Part shown: in pieces, positions 44,704-53,544 of the stretch
Layout of the letters: every line of letters starts with the position of its first letter
How positions within the stretch are numbered: the first letter of the stretch is position 1
Source: Bacteroidia bacterium
Lineage (GTDB): Bacteria > Bacteroidota > Bacteroidia > J057
Direction: 5' to 3'
Assembly (NCBI GenBank): GCA_033391075.1
Contig: JAWPMV010000005.1
Coordinates: 372,001-436,000 of the forward strand
DNA: 64,000 bases
Notes under the pieces: generated by a model
The model's input: the letters and a program-made list of their open reading frames with translations, nothing else
Databases searched by the model: none
Told to the model about the DNA's origin: nothing
Program-made: the position numbers and the translations under genes

Positions 44704-45169
44704 AGAGTATCCTAAGCAAGCCTGTCATTGCGAGCCCAAATTTTGGGCGAAGCAATCTCCTTGAATATTAATAGTATTCTACACCTTAAATTCAGGAAAG
44801 ACTTAAGAGTATCCTAAGCAAGCCTGTCATTGCGAGCTCAAATATTGGGCGAAGCAATCTCCTTGAATATTAATAGTATTCTACACCTTAAATTCAGGAA
44901 AGACTTAAGAGTATCCTAAGCAAGCCTGTCATTGCGAGCCCAAATTTTGGGCGAAGCAATCTCCTTGAATATTAATAGTATTCTACACCTTAAATTCAGG
45001 AAAGACTTAAGAGTATCCTAAGCAAGCCTGTCATTGCGAGCCCAAATTTTGGGCGAAGCAATCTCCTTGAATATTAATAGTATTCTACACCTTAAATTCA
45101 GGAAAGACTTAAGAGTATCCTAAGCAAGCCTGTCATTGCGAGCCCAAATACTGGGCGAAGCAATCTCCT
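44685..45169 (+). repeat. Tandem array, 102-bp unit, 4.75 copies
   Basis: Units start at 44685, 44787, 44889, 44991 and 45093; the fifth breaks off after 77 bp. Each begins TAAATTCAGGAAAGACT and contains CCTGTCATTGCGAGC, a small palindrome (GCCCAAATTTTGGGC in copies 1, 3 and 4) and GGCGAAGCAATCTCC. Only a few substitutions separate the copies. Unit 1 overlaps the end of the macro-domain gene and has TGA where the others have TTA. Confidence 0.95.
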
Positions 45170-45233
45170 GGGTTTAGATTGCTTTTTTGAGTCAAAGAGA
45201 TTGCTTCGCCGGAAGTTCCGGCTCGCAATGACA
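45131..45233. repeat. Inverted copy of the GTCATTGCGAG element
   Basis: TGTCATTGCGAGCC (45131-45144) pairs with GGCTCGCAATGACA (45220-45233), and GGCGAAGCAATCT (45154-45166) pairs with AGATTGCTTCGCC (45198-45210). The last repeat unit and this inverted copy form a long branched hairpin, typical of a dispersed palindromic (REP/MITE-like) element. It fills the rest of the gap before the 45329 gene. Confidence 0.85.
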
Positions 45234-45328
45234 AGCAAAATCCTGGTTTGCCTTATTCAATTCTCCTCAATTCCTCCAAACACAGTCAAGCAGATTTTTC
45301 TTAGCTTGTCCGTACAATCAACGGAAAG

Positions 45329-46498
45329 ATGAAAAAGCTACTCCTCTCCCCTATTATCCTCCTCTGCTTCTTTGCCTGTGAACAGAAAGCGGAGATTGAA
45401 CTTGGCCCTGATGAATTCAGGGTATATGGAACGGTAAAAGGGCTCGACTCAGACTTCATGCTCTTCGATGGTAGAGATGCAGAAGGTGGCCGCATATTCG
45501 ATACCATTTGGGTGAAAAATGAATCTTTCGACTATACAGGAAAAGTCTATGAATTGTCTCATCTCAATATATGGCCCCAAATCAAGCGGGTAAATAAATG
45601 GGTGGATGACGGCAAAGCCTACATTCCAACTCCTTCAGCCAAATTTCAGTTTTTCGCCCAGGAAGGAGATCAAATTGAGTTTACCGGTAAGATCGGAGAT
45701 TTTGTAGATGCTTATCCTTCAGGAAGCTCAGCCAATGAGGGCCTGGCAAAACTCAATAAGCAGACCTTTCCTTTGACTAGTAAGGGGGGAGATTTGATCG
45801 TCCAATGGGAAGAGGAAAAAGATACCACAAAACATGCAGCGATACAGGCTATTATGGAAGAGACGGAAGCGGAATTATTGGAGCAGAAACGAAGCTTCAT
45901 CAAAAGCCATCCTAATTCCACTGCCGCCGCCTGGGCCCTCCTTGACATGACCATTCGATCAGAAGTAGAGATGGAGGAAATCATTTCCTTATTCGAAGGC
46001 CTGGACAGAAATAGCCTGGCAGAGCAAAGTTTCTACCTCGCCATGGATCAGCGAATCGAAGGCTACAAAAAAACGGCAGTTGGCCAGCCTGTGCCTAATT
46101 TTGAGGCCCGGGATGCGGTCAATGGGAATTCATTTAGCATGAAAGCCCTAAGAGGAAAATACGTTTTAATTGACTTTTGGGGAATCTGGTGTGGCCCCTG
46201 TGTAAAGGAAATGCCCAAAATCAAATCCTATCAGGAAAAATATGCAGATGATTTGGTTGTCGTAGGGATAAATCAGGGAGATAGTGAAAAGCGGATCAAA
46301 GATTTTGTGGCAAAAAATGAATATGCCTGGACCCAAATCATGGAAAAAGAAGCGGATTTGGTGGCAAAGTTTTCCGTCGCAGGTTTCCCCACCAAATTGC
46401 TCATTGATCCTGAGGGAGAAATCATCCATCGTCAACTTGGAAATGAGGGTGGAATATTGGAGGTTTTGGATAAGAGGCTTTCAGGTGAAAATTCATAG
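45329..46498 (+). CDS. TlpA-family disulfide reductase lipoprotein
   Basis: 389 aa. Lipobox CFFAC, Cys 17. Residues about 25-240 form a DUF4369-like beta domain followed by helices. The thioredoxin domain at about 255-385 has LIDFWGIWCGPCVKEMP (CxxC near 288) and the cis-Pro loop FPTKLLIDPEGEI. It is expected to reduce disulfides at the periplasmic side of a membrane. It is followed 49 bp later by an unrecognised gene. Confidence 0.93.
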   Translation: MKKLLLSPIILLCFFACEQKAEIELGPDEFRVYGTVKGLDSDFMLFDGRDAEGGRIFDTIWVKNESFDYTGKVYELSHLNIWPQIKRVNKWVDDGKAYIPTPSAKFQFFAQEGDQIEFTGKIGDFVDAYPSGSSANEGLAKLNKQTFPLTSKGGDLIVQWEEEKDTTKHAAIQAIMEETEAELLEQKRSFIKSHPNSTAAAWALLDMTIRSEVEMEEIISLFEGLDRNSLAEQSFYLAMDQRIEGYKKTAVGQPVPNFEARDAVNGNSFSMKALRGKYVLIDFWGIWCGPCVKEMPKIKSYQEKYADDLVVVGINQGDSEKRIKDFVAKNEYAWTQIMEKEADLVAKFSVAGFPTKLLIDPEGEIIHRQLGNEGGILEVLDKRLSGENS

Positions 46499-46547
46499 TC
46501 CTAAATAGGGATTCAAACTTGCATTTATTTTAAGGGTCTTTTTTTAG

Positions 46548-47300
46548 ATGAAAACACAGAATTTGACAGCTGCTGAATGGATTTACCTCCTAAAACCTAT
46601 TCAAGCCTGGCCCCATAAATTCATAGCATATACCTTTCTGGAACTACTTTTTCTGGGAGCCTTAAAACTTGAGACTCGGAAAGCCCATTATCATGGACCA
46701 CGAGACCCTCGAGTGGGAGGCATCATGCATTACGTTGATTTTGGTCCCTATCTAGATAAATTTCACTATCACAGGCATCAGACCTTATTCCTCCAGCACA
46801 TAAAAATTCATGGGGAAAGTAGCCTGGGAGATATAATGAAAAGCTTAAGATCCAGACTAGGTGGGGAAAATGGAAGCCAAATTATCAACCATTACATCAT
46901 TCCACAATTGCAGGATAAAGCAGTCCTTTGGTCTCCGTATAGTGTTGTCCATCTTTGTCAGATCTTTATTTCCCAACTAAGCCGCAGAAAAAAACTATTG
47001 AGGAAATCTCTGGAGTCTTTAGATATCTATGATTTACAGCAAAATAGTAAACACCTGATCCTCTCGGATTTTGGTCCTCTGCTCCTCTTTGATGAATGCA
47101 AAATCACTCAGCAGGCTATGGGCCAAAAAATGAGCTTTAAACTCCAGGAAAAAGGGGTCTTCTATGATTTTCGACTAAAAGAAAAGGAAAAAGACCTGGA
47201 AGTCTTTTTCCCAGCCTTTCCCATCCGCAACCTGATGAAAATTTGTAAAAAGTATTTTCCTCCCATCTACTTGGAAGCAGATGTTGATTTCCTTTCATAA
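46548..47300 (+). CDS. Unrecognised cytoplasmic protein
   Basis: 250 aa, no signal peptide. The N-terminal part (TAAEWIYLL, HKFIAYTFLELLFLGALKLE) and the region ESSLGDIMKSLRSRLGG look like winged-helix or four-helix segments; the remainder is basic and aromatic. Not recognised. A decayed copy of its N-terminal 35 residues follows at 47376-47495. Confidence 0.68.
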   Translation: MKTQNLTAAEWIYLLKPIQAWPHKFIAYTFLELLFLGALKLETRKAHYHGPRDPRVGGIMHYVDFGPYLDKFHYHRHQTLFLQHIKIHGESSLGDIMKSLRSRLGGENGSQIINHYIIPQLQDKAVLWSPYSVVHLCQIFISQLSRRKKLLRKSLESLDIYDLQQNSKHLILSDFGPLLLFDECKITQQAMGQKMSFKLQEKGVFYDFRLKEKEKDLEVFFPAFPIRNLMKICKKYFPPIYLEADVDFLS

Positions 47301-47375
47301 GACTCCCTGGCAGGAAGTCACAACTTATTCATATCAGAAAGTCTTTGAAGAACAATCTCTAAAGACATAATCTAT

Positions 47376-47495
47376 GGATGCACCCAAATTCAGTTGGCAG
47401 CAGGATTCTTCCTCAGGTATCCTATAAGCTACAAAGCTCATGAACTTATTGCTTATCCTCTGCTCGAGCTTCTTTGTTTGGGGGTCTTGAAATAG
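47376..47495 (+). pseudogene. Decayed paralogue fragment of the 46548 gene
   Basis: Read from 47376 the frame gives CTQIQLAAGFFLRYPI, then HELIAYPLLELLCLGVLK and a stop. It aligns with residues 3-41 of the 46548 protein (TQ, AA, PI, H, IAY, LELL, LG and LK conserved) with a one-residue gap. The start codon is lost and a stop ends it after LK. It is the remnant of a tandem duplicate. Confidence 0.7.
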
Positions 47496-47576
47496 AAAAG
47501 CTCTACGCAGCATTTGATTGTTGGAATAATCTAAATTTTCATATATTAGAAAAGCCACACAATCAAAACGACGCCC

Positions 47577-49469
47577 ATGAATGCTAGAAATCTATCTGTT
47601 TTTGGCAACTTCTTTATTGTTTTCCTCATTGCCTTAGGAACAGGTCTTACAGCCATATTTTTCAGCAAAGACAACCTCATTGTTTTTCTCCAGCTGAGCA
47701 TTATCGCCTATTTCTCTTTCTTACCTGCCTGGATTTATCTCCAATTCATTTCCACTAAAGGGAAAACACTCTGGGATGAATATGTCCTGAACTTATACAG
47801 GCTACGTATTGATCATTTTGCCTACCTTCCCCAACCTCCTACCTATTCCCTTTATTATCATTCCTGGAAAGATAGCCATGAAAGTGTCAGCCATCACTAT
47901 GACAAAACCAAGTTGGAAAACAAAGAGAATAATCATCTCTGGGAAAATATCTACCAAAAGAAATTTGAAAGTCTGTATGGAGTGGCTCCCGTTGACGATT
48001 TTGAGTTAATGGGAAATGACTTCAAAAAGCTTATTTCGCTAAAAGGGGAAAGCCTCTACTTTATGGGGCCGGTAATGGTCGCGACTTTAATCATTTCAGT
48101 CTGCTGGACCCTGGTAGTAGAGCCGCTGGGAGTTTCCAATATGGAGTTTATGGAAATAGCTGGAGCGGAAAAGAGGTTTTCTGAAATTTTCAGTTTCAAT
48201 TTCCAGACCTTCAAATTTGGGATTCTGGGTGCCTATTTCTACATCCTTCAAATGCTCATCAGGAGGTTTTTTCAAAATGACCTTCGTAGAAATGCCTATG
48301 TAAGTGTCATTATGCGCTACATAGTAGTGATTTTACTGGTTTGGGTAATGGATGTATTACTAAAAAACACCTATTTGGAAACCTATACAAATACCCTCGC
48401 ATTCGTGGTAGGAGTATTTCCACATATTGGATGGAAAGTCATTGTCTCCCTGATTAAACTTCCCGTAAAAATTGTAGTTCCCAGTCTTCAACAAGACTAT
48501 CCCTTGAGTGATTTGGATGGATTGAATATTTGGTATGAATCCCGCCTACTGGAAGAAGGAATAGAAGATATGCAAAACCTGGCAACGGCAAACCTGGTGG
48601 ACTTGATGTTAAACACCCGAATACCCGTTGAAAGATTGGTTGATTGGGTAGATCAATCTATCCTGTATCTGCATTTGGGGACGCAGGAGAAAAACGAGGC
48701 AAAACACAGAAAAATTCTGCGTCAGCACGGGATCAGAAATGCAACAGACTTAGATGATATATTTTTCAATGATGAAGGTGAATTGAATACCAAATTGACC
48801 GAAAATAAAATTTCCGAAGCAAGCCTCAAACGCATTGCAAATGATCCCCTTATTCATATTCTGGACTCGGGGCCAAATGGAGCACCGGTCCTGCTTTCGA
48901 TAATTAAAGCGCTTAAAAGATCTCCCAATCTTTATCATATCCGCCAATGGAAACGGTATTCACAGGATCAAATGGAGCTCTTTGAAATGATTAAGAAAGA
49001 TGAGCGTCTGCAATTGAAGCTCCAGACAGAAGGAGTTATCCAGAATATGCATACCGAACTATTTCATTTACTCAATGGCCTGAAAGAAGAGGAAGCTATT
49101 GAAGCTGAAATGAGTCAAAAAATCATGAGTCCTATCAACACATATCTCCATGATATAAAAAATAAGCCCCTCACGCATATAGAATTTATCAATAAAAGTG
49201 ATAATACTTTATTCCTGCTTTGGATAGATCAGGATAAAAAAGTCATTCCCTATACCGAGATTCGTCCGAAGGCATCCCATAAGCAACAGACCTTTAAGGA
49301 ACATAAATGGGTGATTAGAAAAGAAAAAGAAGGAAATACCCTGTATGAAGCAATAGGTGAAAAAGAAGATACGCAGCTCATCTTTGAGAATGATAGAATC
49401 TTTAAAAATGGCAAGGAGATCCGGGAAAAAGTTCCAAAAAAGAAAACTCCCGCTGCACCTAAGGGCTAG
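47577..49469 (+). CDS. Large membrane protein with helical C-terminal region
   Basis: 630 aa. Six membrane segments (about 11-29, 33-55, 162-183, 212-232, 241-262, 272-290) precede a soluble half. Residues about 313-410 contain GLNIWYESRLLEEGIEDMQ, NLVDLMLNTRIPVERLV and DQSILYLHL, followed by an RKILRQHGIRNATDL-type helix-hairpin-like stretch, a pattern I associate with membrane proteins of unknown role. The C-terminus is basic. No enzyme motif. 276 bp after the 46548 gene. Confidence 0.75.
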   Translation: MNARNLSVFGNFFIVFLIALGTGLTAIFFSKDNLIVFLQLSIIAYFSFLPAWIYLQFISTKGKTLWDEYVLNLYRLRIDHFAYLPQPPTYSLYYHSWKDSHESVSHHYDKTKLENKENNHLWENIYQKKFESLYGVAPVDDFELMGNDFKKLISLKGESLYFMGPVMVATLIISVCWTLVVEPLGVSNMEFMEIAGAEKRFSEIFSFNFQTFKFGILGAYFYILQMLIRRFFQNDLRRNAYVSVIMRYIVVILLVWVMDVLLKNTYLETYTNTLAFVVGVFPHIGWKVIVSLIKLPVKIVVPSLQQDYPLSDLDGLNIWYESRLLEEGIEDMQNLATANLVDLMLNTRIPVERLVDWVDQSILYLHLGTQEKNEAKHRKILRQHGIRNATDLDDIFFNDEGELNTKLTENKISEASLKRIANDPLIHILDSGPNGAPVLLSIIKALKRSPNLYHIRQWKRYSQDQMELFEMIKKDERLQLKLQTEGVIQNMHTELFHLLNGLKEEEAIEAEMSQKIMSPINTYLHDIKNKPLTHIEFINKSDNTLFLLWIDQDKKVIPYTEIRPKASHKQQTFKEHKWVIRKEKEGNTLYEAIGEKEDTQLIFENDRIFKNGKEIREKVPKKKTPAAPKG

Positions 49470-49644
49470 TAAAGTAAGTCAGCTACAGATTTGCTGAGCA
49501 TCCCTGCCAAATTTTACAATCCTTCGTGTTTCCTATTGCTGAATTATTTATTTTGAGCAAGAGGACCTTCCTCATTTATTCTACTACTATCATTTTTGGT
49601 TAAATCTGGAAATTTGGCCAAAAAAGAATTTTCATACGAAACCT

Positions 49645-51108
49645 ATGAAGGATCAAAAAACTACTCCCAAAAATTCCCGCCGATCATTTATCAAGAATAC
49701 GGCAATTGCCTCTTCCTTTTTTATTGTTCCCAGACATGTACTGGGAGGTGTAGGGTATACTGCACCCAGTGATCAATTGGTTCTGGCTGCCATAGGTGCT
49801 GGAGGAAAAGGTAGCAGTGATATCTATAATGCGTCTGTGAAAGGGAGAGAGAAAGTGATTGCACTCTGTGATGTGGACTTTTCTGGTTCTGCCAAACGCT
49901 CAGTGAAAAATTTCCCGGATGCAAAACGATATGCAGACTACCGGGAAATGCTGGATAAGGAAAAAGACATAGATGCAGTTACCATTTCTACTCCGGATCA
50001 TGTTCACGGACCGGCCGCAAAATTTGCCATGGACAGAGGCGTTCATTGCTATGTCCAAAAGCCGATGACCCACAATATTCGGGAAGCTCGTATTCTCACC
50101 GAGCTTGCCAGAGAAAATAAGATCGTAACCCAAATGGGAAATCAGGGAGGCTCTAATCCCCTACTGGGAATGGTCCAAAAATGGATAGATGATGGAGCAA
50201 TAGGTACCGTTTCCAAGGTTCAGGTTTGGACAAATAGGCCTGTATGGCCTCAGGGCTTTGCTATGCCCGAACCGGATGAATCTGCCAAACCCGATGATTT
50301 ACACTGGGATCTTTGGTTAGGACCCTCTAAAACTATGCCTTTCACTCCCAATCTCCATCCCTTCAATTGGAGAGGATGGTGGGATTATGGGACAGGCGCA
50401 CTGGGTGATGTAGGTTGCCACCTCATTGACATTCCTTTCCGCACACTCGGACTTAAATATCCTACAGATGCTGAATGCAGTGTAGGTTCTGTCTATACCA
50501 AAATGTGGAATGCCGACTATCATCCGGAAGGTTGTCCTCCTTCATCTTTCATTACCCTGCACTTCGATGCAACAGAGAAAACAGGATCAAGAATTGAAAT
50601 GACCTGGAGTGATGGAGGGATCAGGCCTTCGCATCCGGAGATTATTCCCCCCAACAATGATATAGGAGGAAAAGACAGCAAAAATGGCGTACTCATCATT
50701 GGCGATAAAGGCATTATTTCCACCAATATCAATGACAGCTCCCCCCTCATGCCTAAACTCTACCTCAATGACGGAACAACTGATTTTGGGCCAGAGGTAG
50801 AAAAATTGGAAGAGCCAGAATACGGACACCAACGCAAATGGGTAGATGCCTGTAAAGCCGGCTTCGGTAGTGAAGAACATAAGGCCCTGACTTCATCTTT
50901 CGATTATGCAGGCCCTATGACAGAAACCGTGCTTATGGGTAATCTGGCTATTCGTAGCTATATGCTCAGAAAAGAAAATGACAAAGGTGCTATGGATTTC
51001 TATGCCCGTAAAAAACTCCTGTGGGATGGAGAAAACATGCGCATTACCAATCTCGAAGAAGCCAATCAGTTTGTGGGTCGTACCTATAGAGAAGGCTTCG
51101 AAGTATAA
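49645..51108 (+). CDS. Gfo/Idh/MocA family oxidoreductase, secreted
   Basis: 487 aa with a twin-arginine-type signal (RRSFIKNTAIASSFF). NAD(P)-binding segment LVLAAIGAGGKGSSDI, catalytic-site motif HCYVQKPMTHN (the EKP motif reads QKP here), and the C-terminal WWDYGTGALGDVGCHLIDIP region typical of the Bacteroidota/Planctomycete-type secreted members. These act on sugars or glycosides in the periplasm. The Q in place of E in the EKP motif is a recurring variant in this subgroup. Terminator 51119-51151 follows. Confidence 0.93.
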   Translation: MKDQKTTPKNSRRSFIKNTAIASSFFIVPRHVLGGVGYTAPSDQLVLAAIGAGGKGSSDIYNASVKGREKVIALCDVDFSGSAKRSVKNFPDAKRYADYREMLDKEKDIDAVTISTPDHVHGPAAKFAMDRGVHCYVQKPMTHNIREARILTELARENKIVTQMGNQGGSNPLLGMVQKWIDDGAIGTVSKVQVWTNRPVWPQGFAMPEPDESAKPDDLHWDLWLGPSKTMPFTPNLHPFNWRGWWDYGTGALGDVGCHLIDIPFRTLGLKYPTDAECSVGSVYTKMWNADYHPEGCPPSSFITLHFDATEKTGSRIEMTWSDGGIRPSHPEIIPPNNDIGGKDSKNGVLIIGDKGIISTNINDSSPLMPKLYLNDGTTDFGPEVEKLEEPEYGHQRKWVDACKAGFGSEEHKALTSSFDYAGPMTETVLMGNLAIRSYMLRKENDKGAMDFYARKKLLWDGENMRITNLEEANQFVGRTYREGFEV

Positions 51109-51118
51109 AATTGCATAG

Positions 51119-51151
51119 ACTCCCCGGCATGTTTGCCTCCTGCCGGGGAGT
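51119..51151 (+). terminator. Strong hairpin terminator after the oxidoreductase gene
   Basis: ACTCCCCGGCA (51119-51129) and TGCCGGGGAGT (51141-51151) form a perfect 11-bp GC-rich stem with an 11-nt loop, 11 bp after the stop codon, followed by ATTTCATTCCTTT. It separates the oxidoreductase gene from the PQQ dehydrogenase gene. Confidence 0.8.
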
Positions 51152-51186
51152 ATTTCATTCCTTTAACGTATCTCAGCCTCTTCCTT

Positions 51187-53280
51187 ATGCCTGCTTTTCC
51201 TAAGACCATAGCATTTCTGTTATGCCTGCCTATTTTGTTTTATTCCTGCTCCGAACCTAAAATTCCTGTCGGTGCAGAGGCTGATTGGGCGCATTATCTG
51301 GGACATCCCAGCAGCAATCAATATAGCCTCCTCAAGCAGATCAACAAGCAAAATCTTGACAAACTTAAAGTAGCCTGGACCTTCGATACTGGAGACAGTG
51401 CCAATTATCAGGTAAATAATCTCATCGTGAAGGGAGTGCTTTTTACAGCTACTCCTCATAGTCGGGTGATAGCTTTGGATGCAACTAAAGGAGAAGCTAT
51501 CTGGACCTTTGATCCTGATGAGGTCAAAGGAGAATTGGCCGATCGGGACCAAAGAGGAGTAGCCTATTGGCAGGATGGAGAAAAGGGAAGGATTTTGACC
51601 TCCAAAGGTCCCTGGCTTTTTATGCTGGATGCGGAAACAGGAAAATTGGTGGAGTCTTTCGCGGAAAAGGGTGCTATGCACCTTGGAGGAAATATGGACC
51701 TCGAAGGAAGACCTGATGTTTCCCTCAATACGCCCGGACATGTGTATAAAGATATGCTGATCATGGGGGCGAATGTGGGCGAGGACACCCCAGGTGCGGT
51801 AAGAGCTTTTGATTTGAAAACTGGAGAACGAAAATGGATCTTCCATACCTTTCCCAGAGTAGGTGAAGTCGGTTCTGATACCTGGCCTGAAGACTATCTG
51901 GAAACAAGTGGGGGAGCTTCAGATTGGTCTGGACTTGCTATCGATACTGCTAGAGGAATCGTGTATTCTTCAACTGAGACCGCCGGACCAGATTTTTACG
52001 GAGGAGAGCGATATGGCGAAAATCTATTTGCCAATTCATTGATCGCACTGGATGCCCATACAGGAGAAAGAATTTGGCACTTTCAATTTGTTCATCATGA
52101 CATGTGGGACATGGATTGTCCTACTCCTCCTACCCTCTTGACAGTAAAACATGAAGGCAAAATGCTGGATGTAGTAGCTCAGGGTACTAAAATGGGCTTA
52201 TTATATGTATTTGATCGGGTAACGGGTGAACCGCTTTGGCCCATAGAAGAAAAAGAAATGGCCCCTTCTGAAATCGCAGATATCAAGTCCTGGCCTAGCC
52301 AGCCCTTTCCGACAGCCCCACCACCGCTGACCCGTCAACTCTACACGGAAGCAGATTATTCTGACATTTCACCCAAAGCCGCCCAACTCAGTAAGGATGT
52401 TTATGAAAGAGGGGGAAGCCAAGGCTCTTTCCCCGCACCAAGTTTGGAGCAAAGCATCATATTCCCAGGCTTTGATGGAGGTTTCGAATGGGGCGGTTCA
52501 GCAGCAGACCCTAACGGCATCCTTTATGTCAATGTCAATGAGATGCCCTGGTATTATCAGCTCATTCCTACCAAAACGGATAATGCAGAATCCATGCAAG
52601 CCGGAGAAGCCTTATATAGAGGAAATTGTTCTTCTTGTCATGGGATAGATCGAAAAGGGGATCCAGGAGGTGGATTTCCTGCTGTGGATGCTGTTTCTTC
52701 AAAACTGGATCGAAAAGCAGTAATGGCCCTGATCAATTATGGTGGGGGGAGAATGCCTGCGTTTAAGCAGTTGAGCGATGAGCGTAAAAATATGATCGTA
52801 GATTATTTATTTGGAAAGGATACCCCTGAACTTCCTCCCAATGCTCAGCTTGATCCCTATGTATTTGCTGGCTTCAAACGCTTTCTGGATGATGAAGGTT
52901 ATCCTGCCATCAAGCCTCCCTGGGGCACCCTCAATGCTGTGGACCTGAATACGGGTACAATCAAATGGAAGGTTCCTTTGGGAGAGTTTGAGGAGTTGAC
53001 GGAAAGAGGAATCCCCATTACGGGTACTGAAAATTATGGCGGTCCGGTTGTTACGGCCAGTGGCTTGATTTTTATCGCAGCCACTACAGATAAAAAGATC
53101 CGTGCTTTCGATGCAGAAACAGGTGAGATGCTTTGGCAACATGATTTGCCTTTTGATGGGCATTCGACTCCCAGTATCTATATGGCCAATGGCAAGCAGT
53201 ATGTGGTTGTCTCCGCAGGAAATTCGAAACTGAATCCTGTGAAAGGCGGAATGCTGGTGGCTTTTGCCTTGGAGGAGTAG
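51187..53280 (+). CDS. PQQ-dependent dehydrogenase with cytochrome c domain, lipoprotein
   Basis: 697 aa from the ATG at 51187. A TTG 54 bp upstream is in frame but falls inside the terminator hairpin. Lipobox ILFYSC, Cys 21. PQQ beta-propeller blades (LDATKGEAIWTFDP, LDAETGKLVESFAEK, FDLKTGERKWIFH, LDAHTGERIWHFQ) are followed near residue 480 by a heme c site CSSCHG with a likely distal Met in GGRMPAF. The last propeller blades then resume after the cytochrome domain (DAETGEMLWQHDLPFDG). It oxidises an alcohol or sugar in the periplasm and passes electrons to its own heme. The resemblance is to quinoprotein glucose-dehydrogenase-like enzymes. Confidence 0.95.
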   Translation: MPAFPKTIAFLLCLPILFYSCSEPKIPVGAEADWAHYLGHPSSNQYSLLKQINKQNLDKLKVAWTFDTGDSANYQVNNLIVKGVLFTATPHSRVIALDATKGEAIWTFDPDEVKGELADRDQRGVAYWQDGEKGRILTSKGPWLFMLDAETGKLVESFAEKGAMHLGGNMDLEGRPDVSLNTPGHVYKDMLIMGANVGEDTPGAVRAFDLKTGERKWIFHTFPRVGEVGSDTWPEDYLETSGGASDWSGLAIDTARGIVYSSTETAGPDFYGGERYGENLFANSLIALDAHTGERIWHFQFVHHDMWDMDCPTPPTLLTVKHEGKMLDVVAQGTKMGLLYVFDRVTGEPLWPIEEKEMAPSEIADIKSWPSQPFPTAPPPLTRQLYTEADYSDISPKAAQLSKDVYERGGSQGSFPAPSLEQSIIFPGFDGGFEWGGSAADPNGILYVNVNEMPWYYQLIPTKTDNAESMQAGEALYRGNCSSCHGIDRKGDPGGGFPAVDAVSSKLDRKAVMALINYGGGRMPAFKQLSDERKNMIVDYLFGKDTPELPPNAQLDPYVFAGFKRFLDDEGYPAIKPPWGTLNAVDLNTGTIKWKVPLGEFEELTERGIPITGTENYGGPVVTASGLIFIAATTDKKIRAFDAETGEMLWQHDLPFDGHSTPSIYMANGKQYVVVSAGNSKLNPVKGGMLVAFALEE

Positions 53281-53529
53281 ATTTAGGCATTCGGTCATCT
53301 CGAAGCTTGGGTTGTTCCGGACTTGAAGCGCTGAGAGATCTAGTATTTTTCTCGTTTAATACAAGATTTCCTGGCACACTGTCCAAGCACCGTCCGTCAT
53401 CGAAATGATTTATATTTTAATTATTACTTCCAAAAGCTGTCATCCCGGAATCTATTAGATATCCGGGACCTCTAGCGTATTCTTGACTTTACTAGAGATC
53501 CCGGCTCTTGTATTAAGGCCGGGATGACA
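53281..53529. repeat. Intergenic palindromic elements
   Basis: TGTCATCCCGG (53438-53448) and CCGGGATGACA (53519-53529) are perfect 11-bp terminal inverted repeats. Between them is an inner hairpin CCCGGA / TCCGGG (53444-53449 / 53462-53467). The left part (53295-53341) contains GGTCATCTCGAAGC and GAGAGATCT, the form of a second dispersed repeat family. The whole lies between convergent genes and resembles MITE/REP elements. Confidence 0.7.
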
Positions 53530-53544
53530 TACCATGTGATAATC

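Noticed and set aside
44685-45169. Possible CRISPR array
   Set aside because: Units are continuous 102-bp copies without unique spacers, and no cas genes are present.
49511-49555. Fourth TTTACA/TAnnTTTG site upstream of the 49645 gene
   Set aside because: Only one TTTACA is present and the box reads TATTTTG, one T short, so the pattern is incomplete.
51220-53298. Long minus-strand open frames inside the PQQ dehydrogenase gene
   Set aside because: The plus strand encodes a complete PQQ propeller with a heme motif; the reverse frames have no motif and no start context.
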